This document shows, in pieces, positions 47,605-57,761 of a stretch of 64,000 nt of DNA (its first letter is position 1; each line of letters begins with the position of its first letter). The stretch lies in the NCBI GenBank assembly GCA_008828725.1, contig MEHQ01000946.1:117529-181528 (forward strand), read 5' to 3'. Source of the stretch: Saccharina japonica. Taxonomy: Eukaryota; Sar; Phaeophyceae; Laminariales; Laminariaceae. A model generated the notes under the pieces. The model was not told where the DNA came from. It made no database searches and was given only the letters and a program-made list of their open reading frames with translations. The position numbers and the translations under genes are program-made.

Positions 47605-47835
47605 GGGGGTGTACTCATTAGCTGCATGTCGTGCACGGCCGTAGTCGTATGATCATAGACCCTCGCATCCCTGCAATGCCGGGACAGAGTACGTTGGGTT
47701 TTCACCAACCAGGTAGGCATTGCTTGCACCAAGCGCGGAGCGCCGTGAGGTATTGGGCGAGTCGCATGGAGGGTGAGCTGCATCCTGCTAAAAATCTCCT
47801 GTGAGGCGGACTTGCATATGGACGACAGCCTCCAA
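47605..47835 (+). repeat. Dispersed element C, long copy 2
   Basis: Same order as 46350-46560 through gcatatggacgacagc, with a short deletion near aaaatctcctgtgaggcgg. It begins about 60 bp after the last recognised exon of the reelin-like gene and is followed by several G runs (47856-47933). Confidence 0.75.
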
Positions 47836-48159
47836 TTAATTGCTTTGAGGAGCGGGGGGGGGGAATGAATTGATTTACTTTCTGGTGTGTGTAGGGGGGG
47901 GGGGGGGTTGGGGGGGGGGGAAGAGGGGGCCCGGATTTGTTGCACACATTCCTCTCGGTGGTTTTTGTTTCGGGTGCGGGGGGGGGGGTATTCCGTTGGA
48001 GGATCGTGGTGCTATTGCAGAAAGACATCGTAGCCACGTAATAATACAAGACAAGTATGTTGTAGTGGGATAATTTGTAATTTTGTAGTTTTGCAGTATG
48101 GTATGACGTAAACAGCTCATATTTATCGTTACGGTGTGGTTGCGTTTCGTCTCAGACGC

Positions 48160-48249
48160 TTAACCCGCTTAAGAACTGGTCCCACATATTTGAGGACGAA
48201 TACTTGGAATTAGTGTGGGACCATTTTTTTGCAGTTTTGAATGGGTTAA
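48160..48249. mobile_element. piggyBac-like MITE P4 (TTAA-flanked)
   Basis: TTAACCCGCTTAAGAACTGG at the left and TTTTGAATGGGTTAA at the right, centre acttggaattagtgtgggac. It is the same element as P2 in opposite orientation. TTAA is intact on both sides. Confidence 0.75.
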
Positions 48250-48899
48250 ACGTCCAGAGGTAGATAATAATATCGCTACACCAACTCTTTTATCGCGAGA
48301 GCAAGGATCGTTTGGGTATTAACATCAAGATCCCAAACGGTCCTTCCTTTTCCGGGCAGAGCGGATCTTTTTATTGACCGCGCAGTGGTACCCTGCAGTT
48401 TCTAAATATGTGTTGTGGTGTCTGTTTTGTAGCATCGGTGAAAAATGCGCAGTGGCGTGCAACAATCTGCACACGAGAGGTTACCCCTCCCTCCACCAAA
48501 ACTTTGTGTCGTGTCATTGATCTTGATCTTGTTGTGAGATTTTTTTTGTTTCGTCTTTTCAAAAACCTTCTGTTTCTAGTATCTTGCATCGTGTACGTAT
48601 TTTTTTTTGTTTCTCTCTCTGTCCACGTTTTTTTCTTACAGGCTAACCTTAAACCTTTTTGATTGTGGTCATCGCAAAAAAAAAAAAAAATAACCGATCT
48701 CCCATTTTTCCATTTTTTGCTAACTTCTCCGCTTGGTGCGACGCCACTGAGGTACTTACTTCAATCTGAGTTGTTTTTTTTGCGCTTATCGTTATTTTGT
48801 TTCCCCTTTTTCTTTTTTCAGTTTTTTTCATGCGTTTTCTCCTTCTTTTTTTTGTCCTCCTTTTGTCTAGCTTCCTTCCTGTGTTCTTTATGCGAAAAT

Positions 48900-49145
48900 A
48901 TGTGCGCTTATGCTCTCTTACGGGGTGGGGGTCGCGTTGTGAGCAGGCGTTCCGCTGCTGGGGTCCGATGTTTCTCGAACATGCATGCTGGTGCTGCGGT
49001 GCTGCTTTTTCCTTCGGCTGGGCTGAAGGCAGCAAGGAGGCCCAGCACTTCAACTCCACCAGCGCCGTGAGCGAACATGCAGCCCGTGCTGCATGCTGCT
49101 CTTCGCTGGGCCCTCGTCCTTCCCTACGCCGTCTCCGCACGCTAC
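48900..49145 (+). pseudogene. CAX antiporter exon, readable only across three frames
   Basis: The pieces of one conserved CAX segment occur in order but in different frames: YALLRGGGRVV, then QAF-CWGPMF, then FSNM, then MLVLRCCFFL, then FGWAEGSKEAQHFNSTSAVS, then ANMQPVLHAALRWALVLPYA. CAX proteins contain a run of the type RVVQASLLGSxLSNLLLVLG, then CCFFFGG, then QxFN, then the next helix. At least four small indels are needed to read it through. The final GTAAGG at 49146 would be a normal donor. Either the exon is decayed or the sequence has indel errors here. The downstream CAX exons are intact. Confidence 0.6.
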
Positions 49146-49794
49146 GGTAAGGCATTTATTAGGCAAAGTAGTCCTGCGTGTAGTTTGCTGGTACCAACTA
49201 TATGTCGTTAGCGGGTACTGCTGCTTATGATATACTCTCGAAGTATATAACCGCCGTATAGTATTATATACTGTGTATAATGTATGGTCATTTTTCTTGT
49301 CAATATAGTACCTGGTACGTGGCGGTAATTACGATGACTGTTCCTGGTATGATGTGTATATATATTGCGTTGAAATTTTCTGCCGTAAGCAGGCATTATA
49401 ATGTGGCTACTGGTATTGCGCATATGATACATACGCTATTTACGTAGAATAATATCTTCGGTACCACAAGGGCCGAACAAAAAACAAAGAGACACGACAT
49501 CACACTTGTAGGCAAGGTCAGAATGAAAAACAAAACGGATCGCTGTGATCACAGGGACGAAGAGCGAAAATCCATTTTTTTTCGTTTTTTGTTCCCTTTC
49601 TTTAACTTGGTTCTTCGGACCCCCCCTAATTGTTTTTCGCTGGTGGGGGGGGGGGGGTAATTAAAAAAAAGTTGACTTATTGTTTTCTGGGATCACAACG
49701 GCCCGGTTCTTCCCTCCAATATAGGGGGGGGGGTAGTGGGGTACCTGGGATTCAGATCCGCGCATACCCTTGGGTACCAGTATATGTTATTCAT

Positions 49795-49990
49795 ACATAT
49801 TTATAAATATGAAAAAAACAGCTGTGAGTGATCGAGGATTTCGTCCAAACTCATCTTTGCAAGCTGTACGTGATATCATAGCATGACACACTTCGATCGC
49901 GCGTAAGACGGGTTTTTTATGGCCTCACGCAGGATACACATCTCCTATAATATGTACGATGAGGACAAAATCTGAAGCGAAATAATTCAG
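49795..49990 (+). repeat. Dispersed element E, copy 2
   Basis: Contains gatcgaggatttcgtccaaa, tgcaagctgtacgtga, cgatcgcgcgtaagacgggt, tcacgcaggatacacat and gaggacaaaatctgaag, matching copy 3 and the reverse of copy 1. Confidence 0.65.
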
Positions 49991-50199
49991 CAAGTCACCA
50001 AAATCCAAAACGCTTTCTGAATATCCCTTCATACTTCATACACTCGCCAAGGCCTCTTCTGGCCTTAATGTACTAGTTTTAGTGTACTCTTAGGGGACAG
50101 TCAAAAGGGTCAAACCACGGTCTCGTATGTATGTACTTCGAAGTACGTGTATATCATACCGGTACGTGCCATTTTTTTTTCCCCTGGTGTAAGGTAGCA

Positions 50200-50960
50200 C
50201 AGATTGTCCGAGTATACTCGGAGTGTCGAGTATTTTTCGTACTCCGAGTGCTGAGAGTATTAGAGTACTGGTAGCCTACATACTCGGAGTACTTAGAGCA
50301 TGAGCAGTACTGAAGGCCCAAATACGCCGAGTACTGGGAGTATGAGCAGTACTTATACTCGAGTAGAAGCAGTACTCGGAGTAAAAACATCTAAATTACT
50401 CGGAGTACTCCGAGTATCGAGAGTATTGGACACCGAAATACTGCGAGTACACAAAGTACCTGAATTGTTTTTTTCTCGAAAATACTCTAATTATACTCCG
50501 AGGTAATGGGAGCATCTGTGAATTTTTAAATGCTATAAACGCCAGTCACATGTTCCCAGGACCTGGGAGGAATGACGGCCGAGTCTTTAAAATGATGCAA
50601 AGATGCTCCTAACGTACTTCACACTCCGAGTATACTCCGAGTATCGAGTACATTTCGTACTCCGAGTACTTAAGAGTATAAGAGTATTAGCGGCCTGAAT
50701 ACTCGGAGTACTTGGAGTATGAGCAGTACTGAAGCCCCAAATACTCGGAGTACAAGGAGTACCCGCAGTATCGGACCCCGAAATACTCCGAGTAAAGCAG
50801 TATCGAGAGTGTTCATACCCGAAATACTCCGAGTACGAGCAGTATCCGGAGTATCGAACCCCGAAATACTCCGAGTACACGAAGTACCTGAAGTAATTTA
50901 TCTCCAATACTCGGGACTTTACTCCAAGGTACTCGGACAACCTCGGACAACCTGTGTAAG
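50200..50960. repeat. Palindromic ACTCGGAGTA array
   Basis: Dozens of variants of tactcggagtac, actccgagtat and gtactgg/gagtatgagcagtac over about 750 bp. It forms two blocks (50200-50510 and 50615-50935) separated by about 100 bp of unrelated sequence (50511-50614). The motif is its own near reverse complement, so the array could form many small hairpins. No protein frame is conserved between units. Confidence 0.9.
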
Positions 50961-51434
50961 GTAGGCGCAATTCGATGCCAGTCGACGCGGGAAGAAAGGG
51001 GTGACGTCTTCTCGCGATGAAAACGCAAGGCAAGAACCGCACGCGGGGAGGAGGGAGAAGAGCCTTCATTTTTTATCTGAGTTCCGACTACAGCAGTAGT
51101 AGGAAGGAGAGAGAAGGGGAGAGCCGAGACGACAAATGGGATGGTCAATTAAAAATAAAAATAAAATGTTGCTGGTATACTTCGAAGTATAGACTGTTAT
51201 ACATATGAATTATTACGTATGTGTTGCAAATATTTGGTATTATAAGAGTGGTTGCGAAAATAATTTGGGTGGAACCCATTTGGCTGCTTTTTTTGTTGTC
51301 TGTTTCTTATGTAAAATGACTCCAACGCATGGAACCTTAGCCTTCCTGTAATAGTTATTTATAACCCAACCCAATAATGACTAGCAAAAAAGGTGGCCAA
51401 AACGCTACATCTAACCTCATTCTTCTTGGGTTGG

Positions 51435-51525
51435 GTTGAACCTTTCAGAACTGCAAAACTTATCCCACACTACTTTCAAGTGTTTTGTCCCCAAAATCGT
51501 GGAACCAGTTCTTGAGGGGTTTGAA
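51435..51525. mobile_element. piggyBac-like MITE, decayed copy P5
   Basis: ggttgaacctttcagaactg at the left, cacactactttcaagtgttt in the centre, and ggaaccagttcttgaggggt with tttgaacc at the right. It matches P2 and P4, but both TTAA words are mutated. It sits in a local array of gggttgg and aacccaac words. Confidence 0.6.
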
Positions 51526-51719
51526 CCAACCCGATAATGATTAGCAAAAAGAGTGACCAAAATGCTACTTCCAACCTTATTATTCTTGGGTTGGATTCCC
51601 AACCCAACTATAATTAGCAAAAAAAGATGGCCGAAACGCTCTTTCTAACCTTATTATTATTGGGTAGGGATAACTCTTAGGAAGGTTCCATGGGTCGGGG
51701 GTCCTTTTTATACAGAAAA

Positions 51720-52023
51720 AAGACCACAAGGAAGCCAACGAAATTCGTTCCAACCAATTTCTTCGCAAACACCCTTTCACTGGTATTGTTGTTGGAAACA
51801 GACAACAAGAAACGCCAACGAAATTTGTTCCAAACAAATTCTTCGCAAACATCTTTTCAAACTGGTATTGTTGTTGGAAACAGACCACAAGAAAAGCCAA
51901 CGAAATTTGTTCCAAACAAATTATTTGCAAACACCCTCTCACTGGTATTGTTGGAAACAGACCACAAGAAAAGCCAACGAAATTTATTCCAGACAAATTC
52001 TTCGCAAACACCCTTTTGCTGGT
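51720..52023. repeat. Tandem repeat, about 75-88 bp x 4
   Basis: Four copies of gccaacgaaatttgttccaa, acaaattcttcgcaaacacc, ctttcactggtattgttg and gaaacagaccacaag, beginning near 51732, 51807, 51895 and 51975, with small indels. Both strands have open frames, but they differ between units. I treat it as non-coding. Confidence 0.9.
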
Positions 52024-52374
52024 ATATAATAATAGTGCGGATGTGGGTCGAAGAAATTAATTAACTTGAGCTATTAATAGTGTGGATTAATTGATTTCGC
52101 AAAAGGGAGAGAACAATATTCGAAGTACATGTTTTTCGTGATGTTGCTGTTGTTAGTGCGGTTGTTGATGCTGTTCTCGCATTAACGCGTCGCCAAAAAA
52201 ACATGTCCGTGTTCCCAGGACAGGCTCACTGGCTTGTGGCTAACTGGTATGTTGGTGTTGTTGGCAACAGTACGTACGTACCAGGTATACCAGTATGGTA
52301 TTGCTCAATTGTGTACGAGTACGGTATATAATACGTGGCGGGTATATTTATATAACTATTAAATAGTATTTATG

Positions 52375-52575
52375 TAAAAATTAAAAACAAGAGCTATGAG
52401 ATCGAGGATTTCGTCGAAACTCACTTTTTCAAGCTGTGTGTGACAACTTCGTTCGCGCGTACTTACGGGTTTTTGTATGTCCTCGTGCAGGATGTACTGC
52501 TCGTACTGTATTATACGTCCTGTATATGAGGAGAACAAAATATGAAGCTGCAGAATTCCGGGACTGCTGCTGTGT
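52375..52575 (+). repeat. Dispersed element E, copy 3
   Basis: Contains gatcgaggatttcgtcgaaa, ttcaagctgtgtgtga, cgttcgcgcgtacttacggg, cctcgtgcaggatgtactg and gaggagaacaaaatatgaag. The closest match is copy 1, in reverse. Confidence 0.65.
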
Positions 52576-53069
52576 CTATCTGCGAAAAATGAACCGGGGG
52601 TTTTGCACATACTCCAAGTATAACCTTTGCCACTATACTAGGAAATAGTGGTACCCCAAACCATGCCAGGGCGGGGCCGGTATAATAGCGGACAAAAACA
52701 AAAATACCAAATAATAACTGGGCCACGATCCACACCCTATAACGCAATCCACTGATGATCAGGTAAGTTGACACACGCAGTCAACCACGTACCAACCGAC
52801 CCACCGACACCCACTCACGTACTCACCCACACCCACTCACTCACACCCACCCAACCACCCAACCACCGACCCACCCACCCAACCACGTAGCACGCACCAA
52901 CCGATCGACACACGCACCAACCGATCCACCCACCCACAATAACAACAAACAGCAGTATGAACCCAATATGGTATTGGCATATAGCCGGTGCTGGCGTGTG
53001 GTATTGTGGGCATATTTTATTGCTGGCATATTTTATTTCGTGTTTACAGCGTTGGGTGGCGGCGGCAGG

Positions 53070-53611
53070 GGGGGGGGGGGGGAGGGGGGCGGGGGGGGGG
53101 GGGGGAGGGGGGCGGGGGGGGGGGGGGGAGGGGGGCGGGGGGGGGGGGGGGAGGGGGGCGGGGGGGGGGGGGGGAGGGGGGCGGGGGGGGGGGGGGGAGG
53201 GGGGCGGGGGGGGGGGGGGGAGGGGGGCGGGGGGGGGGGGGGGAGGGGGGCGGGGGGGGGGGGGGGAGGGGGGCGGGGGGGGGGGGGGGAGGGGGGCGGG
53301 GGGGGGGGGGGGAGGGGGGCGGGGGGGGGGGGGGGAGGGGGGCGGGGGGGGGGGGGGGAGGGGGGCGGGGGGGGGGGGGGGAGGGGGGCGGGGGGGGGGG
53401 GGGGAGGGGGGCGGGGGGGGGGGGGGGAGGGGGGCGGGGGGGGGGGGGGGAGGGGGGCGGGGGGGGGGGGGGGAGGGGGGCGGGGGGGGGGGGGGGAGGG
53501 GGGCGGGGGGGGGGGGGGGAGGGGGGCGGGGGGGGGGGGGGGAGGGGGGCGGGGGGGGGGGGGGGAGGGGGGCGGGGGGGGGGGGGGGAGGGGGGCGGGG
53601 GGGGGGGGGGG
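53070..53611. repeat. 23-bp G-rich minisatellite, about 23 copies
   Basis: Unit is one A, six G, one C and fifteen G. The A bases fall at 53083, 53106, 53129, 53152 and so on to 53589 without a break in the 23-base step. No unit appears to differ. It gives long Gly/Arg or Pro-rich frames on both strands, which I treat as artefacts of composition. It has strong G-quadruplex potential on the plus strand. Confidence 0.95.
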
Positions 53612-54445
53612 CATGCAAGAAACTTTGGAGGGGGGGGGGCGGGGAGGAGAGGGGGCGAAGGGGGCATGCGAGAAAGCGTTGGCAGGCATGAAAATAGAGG
53701 CATGCCTATAGTTTGTGCCAACAAATCTATTTATAGATGCCACGCACGCGTTTGTCGGCTATATACTTGGCTGGGTTATCGTTCGGCGGCGGCGGCGGCG
53801 GCGGTGCCCGAAGAGCGGTATTGGGTACGTATGAACAGTCTTGAGTAGGTCTCGAGAAGTCTCGAGCGGACGGACGGACAGGACAGACAGACGGACGAAC
53901 CGCTCGGGTTCCCTTTGTTCTCTGTGGCGTGCGGATCGCACGCGGGGTGGTTTTTACTGTTTGCGGGCCGCCGCCGCCGCCGCGCGGTGTTTGTCCCGAC
54001 CCGCGCTATCCGTTTGGTTGTGCTAAAAAAAAATGTGCGTGCGAAGTAACCCACCGGTTTGCGCGTTTGTTTGTTTGTTTGTTTGTTTGTTTGTTTGTTG
54101 TGTTACGTACTTGCCGCTATTCAAACCTTCGTTTTTTCATCTGCGTTTCTTGGATTGTTTTTTGTCGGCAACAATTGGTTTTGTGCGTCGCGTCGTCTAT
54201 TTATTATTTATTTGGTTATTGTAACGTTGTGTTGACGCGTGGTTTTTCTTTTTAACCCACCCACCCACCCACCCACCTTCGGCTGGTTCTACTTGTCTCG
54301 AAAAACAAAAAAAAATATACCGTTGTGTATAAATTGTGTTATTCGTGTATATATATATATGTATCTGTGCGTTTTCTATCCCGGTCTCGCCCGCATTTGA
54401 CGCCCGTCTTGACCGCTGCCTTTTCTGTTAATGTTGGCTCGGCAG

Positions 54446-56315
54446 GAGAAGGCGAGCCTGCTGGCCGTCTCTCGCTTCTCCGGGGTGTTCCTCCTCGTCA
54501 TGTACATCCAGCTTCTCATATTCCAGGTGGGTCCAATGCTGCCTGCAGGTGCCGCCCCCTGTTTTCCTTTGCGCCGCTGCTGTACATACACTCGTTTATG
54601 CGAATTTGATAACTCACCACCAGCCCGACCTGTAGAGTCAACGGTAACTTCAACTTCAACCTGAACGGCAACTTCAACTTGTACATTATCCTCACATTCG
54701 ACTTGAATCGTAGTGGTACATGGTAGAAAATGAAGGTAGGTAGGTAGGTATTTATATGTGTCAGCCGTTCGATCACTCGCGAAAAAAACGCCGGCAGACA
54801 TTTGTATGTGAGCCCCTCGGTCTACCCCAGGAAAAAAAAGGTCGTTTAACAAAAGGTAACAGTGCAGCCGCCACGACCGCAGCCGGGCTTTTGCCCTTTG
54901 CCGCCCGTCGGTCCTTCGGTGCCCAGCAGTGCGAGTAAGTTGATCAGCGTTCGTTGTCTTGCTGGGTCTGCCTTGGCGTGACGAGCTCAACGGCTGCATG
55001 CGTGCTTCGTACGTAGAAAATTTGTGAGTTCGCTGGAGGAGTAGGAACAACAAACAGCGGTGGTTGTCGAGTCTTTGAAAAAATGGTTTCGGAGGACTGT
55101 GGGGTGGATGCCCCGGGTAGGTTTTCGCTCGCCCTTGTGTGGTTGTGGTGCGGAGAAAACACCGAGCTGGGTCGGTACCCCGGGGTCTACACAGAACGGA
55201 GTGACATGGCAGACCGTGTGTGTGTGACCTTGAACTTGGCTACAATGAGGCGGTTCTATATATAGGGGAAGGGGACCTGGCATCCACACGACGGACAGAC
55301 TACGTAGAAATATGCAAACCGAATGAATCATTTATAACCCCCTATTATTGCCCTATTGGTGCCAATGGCTGCTGTGAATGTGACTCAAGCCAAAATAATG
55401 TGAACATAAAACGTACGATTTATCTCCACATAAGACAACAAACCGCACATTTTTTTTTCTCAGATCGGTTCCCGTTCCCTAATAATATTTTCCTTTACAT
55501 TGAGTATGTACGAGTAACTTGTCCGTATATATGTGTGTGTGTTTTACCCCTGCCCCCCCCCCGCCGTGGTAATGTTTTGCTACCCCCCCCTTCCCCCTCG
55601 CAGTTCAAGACGCACGCACACCTCTTCGTCGACTCCGGCGACGACCCTACGAACCTGAAGCTGTCGAGCGCCGTCATCGGCCTGGTGGTCATCACGGGGT
55701 TGGTCGCGATTCTGTCGGAGTTCCTCGTCGACGCCATCGACGGTTTCACCGAAGAGGTATAATATGTACGGTGGACAAACATGCTATATACCAGGTATAT
55801 ATAGGTGAACGGTATTTTGGAGGCGCGTTGGCCCCCTTTAGAACTGCGGAAAAACTACTTGGAAATTTGTGTAAAATCATTTTTTGCGGTGGTTCAAGGG
55901 TTGAGGCCTCATTTGGTCTTAGTTACGGCCTCATGTGGCCTTAGTTAGGCCTCATTTGGCCGTAGTTAAGGCCTCATTTGGTCTTAGTTAAGGCCTCATG
56001 TGGCCTTAGTTGGGCCTCATTTGGACGTAGTTAAGGCCTCATTTGGTCTTAGTTAAGGCCTCCATCTGCCCTTAATTAAGGCCTCATTTGGCCTTAACAT
56101 GCCTAGTTTTAGCGTAGGGCGCCGCCAGTCAAAAGGGGTCACACGGCGGCCTACTATATCTGATACGAAGTATATACCGGTACGTACGTACGATAGCATA
56201 TTTTTTAAGTGAAGGCCAAGGTGTCCATCCGATAAAACGCCTCGGGGAGAGAAAAAAGGAAACCCTGCTTCCCTCTTTCTTGCATGAAAACTCCGTCCGT
56301 TCACCTTCCCCCCTC

Positions 56316-56347
<32 letters not shown>

Positions 56348-57720
56348 ATCACGCCTGCGCCACCACCACCACCGCTCGCTGCCGCTGCTGCCACCTCAAG
56401 GCTCACCTGAGCAAGTCGTTCGTGGGGCTTATCCTGCTACCCATCATCGGAAACGCCGTGGAGCATATCACTGCCGTCACCGTCGCCATGAAGGTGCGAG
56501 CCAGTAGTATTCGCATTTCGTCCGCTAGGATATTTCCGGGAATTTTACGGGTCACTATTAATAATAGTGTGCTCAGGTTTGGGGTTAGGGTTAGGGGATC
56601 TACGCCCGTACATTGATCCAGCATGTTACCGGACGATCTGTTTGTTAGTAGTCCTCGTGCGAGCCCATCAGCTTTATTTTGTAAGGAGGCCGTTGTTGTC
56701 AAAAAAATATTACCTGGTACTGGTACGATATATACAAGTATTTCCCTGATTTCCCCCCCTTTTTCTTGTAAAACCAAAACACAGGGAAAAGAGGGAAAAC
56801 TACGTGTACATACGTACCTATATGGAGGAAATATTTTCGAAAATCAGGAAATTTAACAGGGCAAAAAAAAACAGGAACGTTTAGATTTAATTTCCTCTTT
56901 TCATAATAGGAAAAAAAAAACCAGGAAATCAGGAAGTAAAATATAGAATCAGGAATCAGGAAAAAAAAAAAAATTGAACGACACAATCTTGGATAGTAAC
57001 GGCCCTAAGCAGCTTAAACACGATCGTACTGGTAGGGATTCCGTAGGGGATTCCCGTTGCCGGGCGCTGAGCGTTTAGGACGTACCACGTGTCATATGTG
57101 CCGCACGCGGTTCGGTACCGCGTTCACGCCTGTACCGGCCCATTGTTTGTGTTGTTGCCGTTGTCGATGCTGTTGCTGCTGTTGCCTTGGCTTTGAACCG
57201 TTATTGCATCCGGGCGCCGTCTTCTCGGATTTGGTGACGTTCGGGATTGAAGATTGAGGTTTCTTCGACCTGTGTGTCATGTTGCCACTGCTTTCTCAAA
57301 GGCTCTTTCTTTTTGCCGACTCCCCCCCCCCCTCCAACCCGACGTGCTCCGTCCCGGCATTTGTAGGGATGCGAGGGTCTATAGTCTTACGACTACGGCC
57401 ATGCATACACATGCGTGTACATGAGTACACCCCCCCCGGTCCCCCCCCCCCCCCCCTCCCCCCTTTTCCGGTGACACGCTTCCCCCGCTCCCTCCCCATC
57501 TTCCGCCGCCCGGTGTGACCCGCATGGTCGTTTTTTTTCGATCATTGTCATTTCGTCGTCGATTATGATGATGATGATGATGACGGCGGAGCAGAACAAG
57601 ATGGAGCTGGCGATGGGAGTGGCGGTCGGGTCCGCGACCCAGGTGTCCATGTTCGTGGTCCCGGTGGCGGTCCTCTCAGGCTGGGCGATGGTGAGATATG
57701 GAAAAGGAGGGAGGCGCGGG

Positions 57721-57761
<41 letters not shown>

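Larger units (their letters stand above)
47545..54445 (+). other. Region between reelin-like exons and CAX C-terminal exons
   Basis: Holds element C (47605-47835), poly-G runs, a TTAA-type palindromic MITE (48160-48249), the scrambled CAX exon (about 48900-49145), element E copies (49795-49990 and 52375-52575), a palindromic actcggagtact array (50200-50960), a further TTAA-type palindrome (51435-51525), about four tandem copies of a unit of about 80 bp (51720-52023), and a 23-bp G-rich minisatellite (53070-53611). The first 90-100 residues expected at a CAX N-terminus were looked for and not found. Confidence 0.55.

Noticed and set aside
52815..53848. Open frames of 226-286 codons on both strands over the G-rich minisatellite (Pro- or Gly/Arg-rich)
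   Set aside because: The frames exist because the 23-bp unit has no stop in any frame. All frames on both strands are open, and there is no domain or splice support.
56580..56600. Telomere-like ttaggg repeats
   Set aside because: Only two units within a CAX intron. Not a telomere or clear interstitial array.
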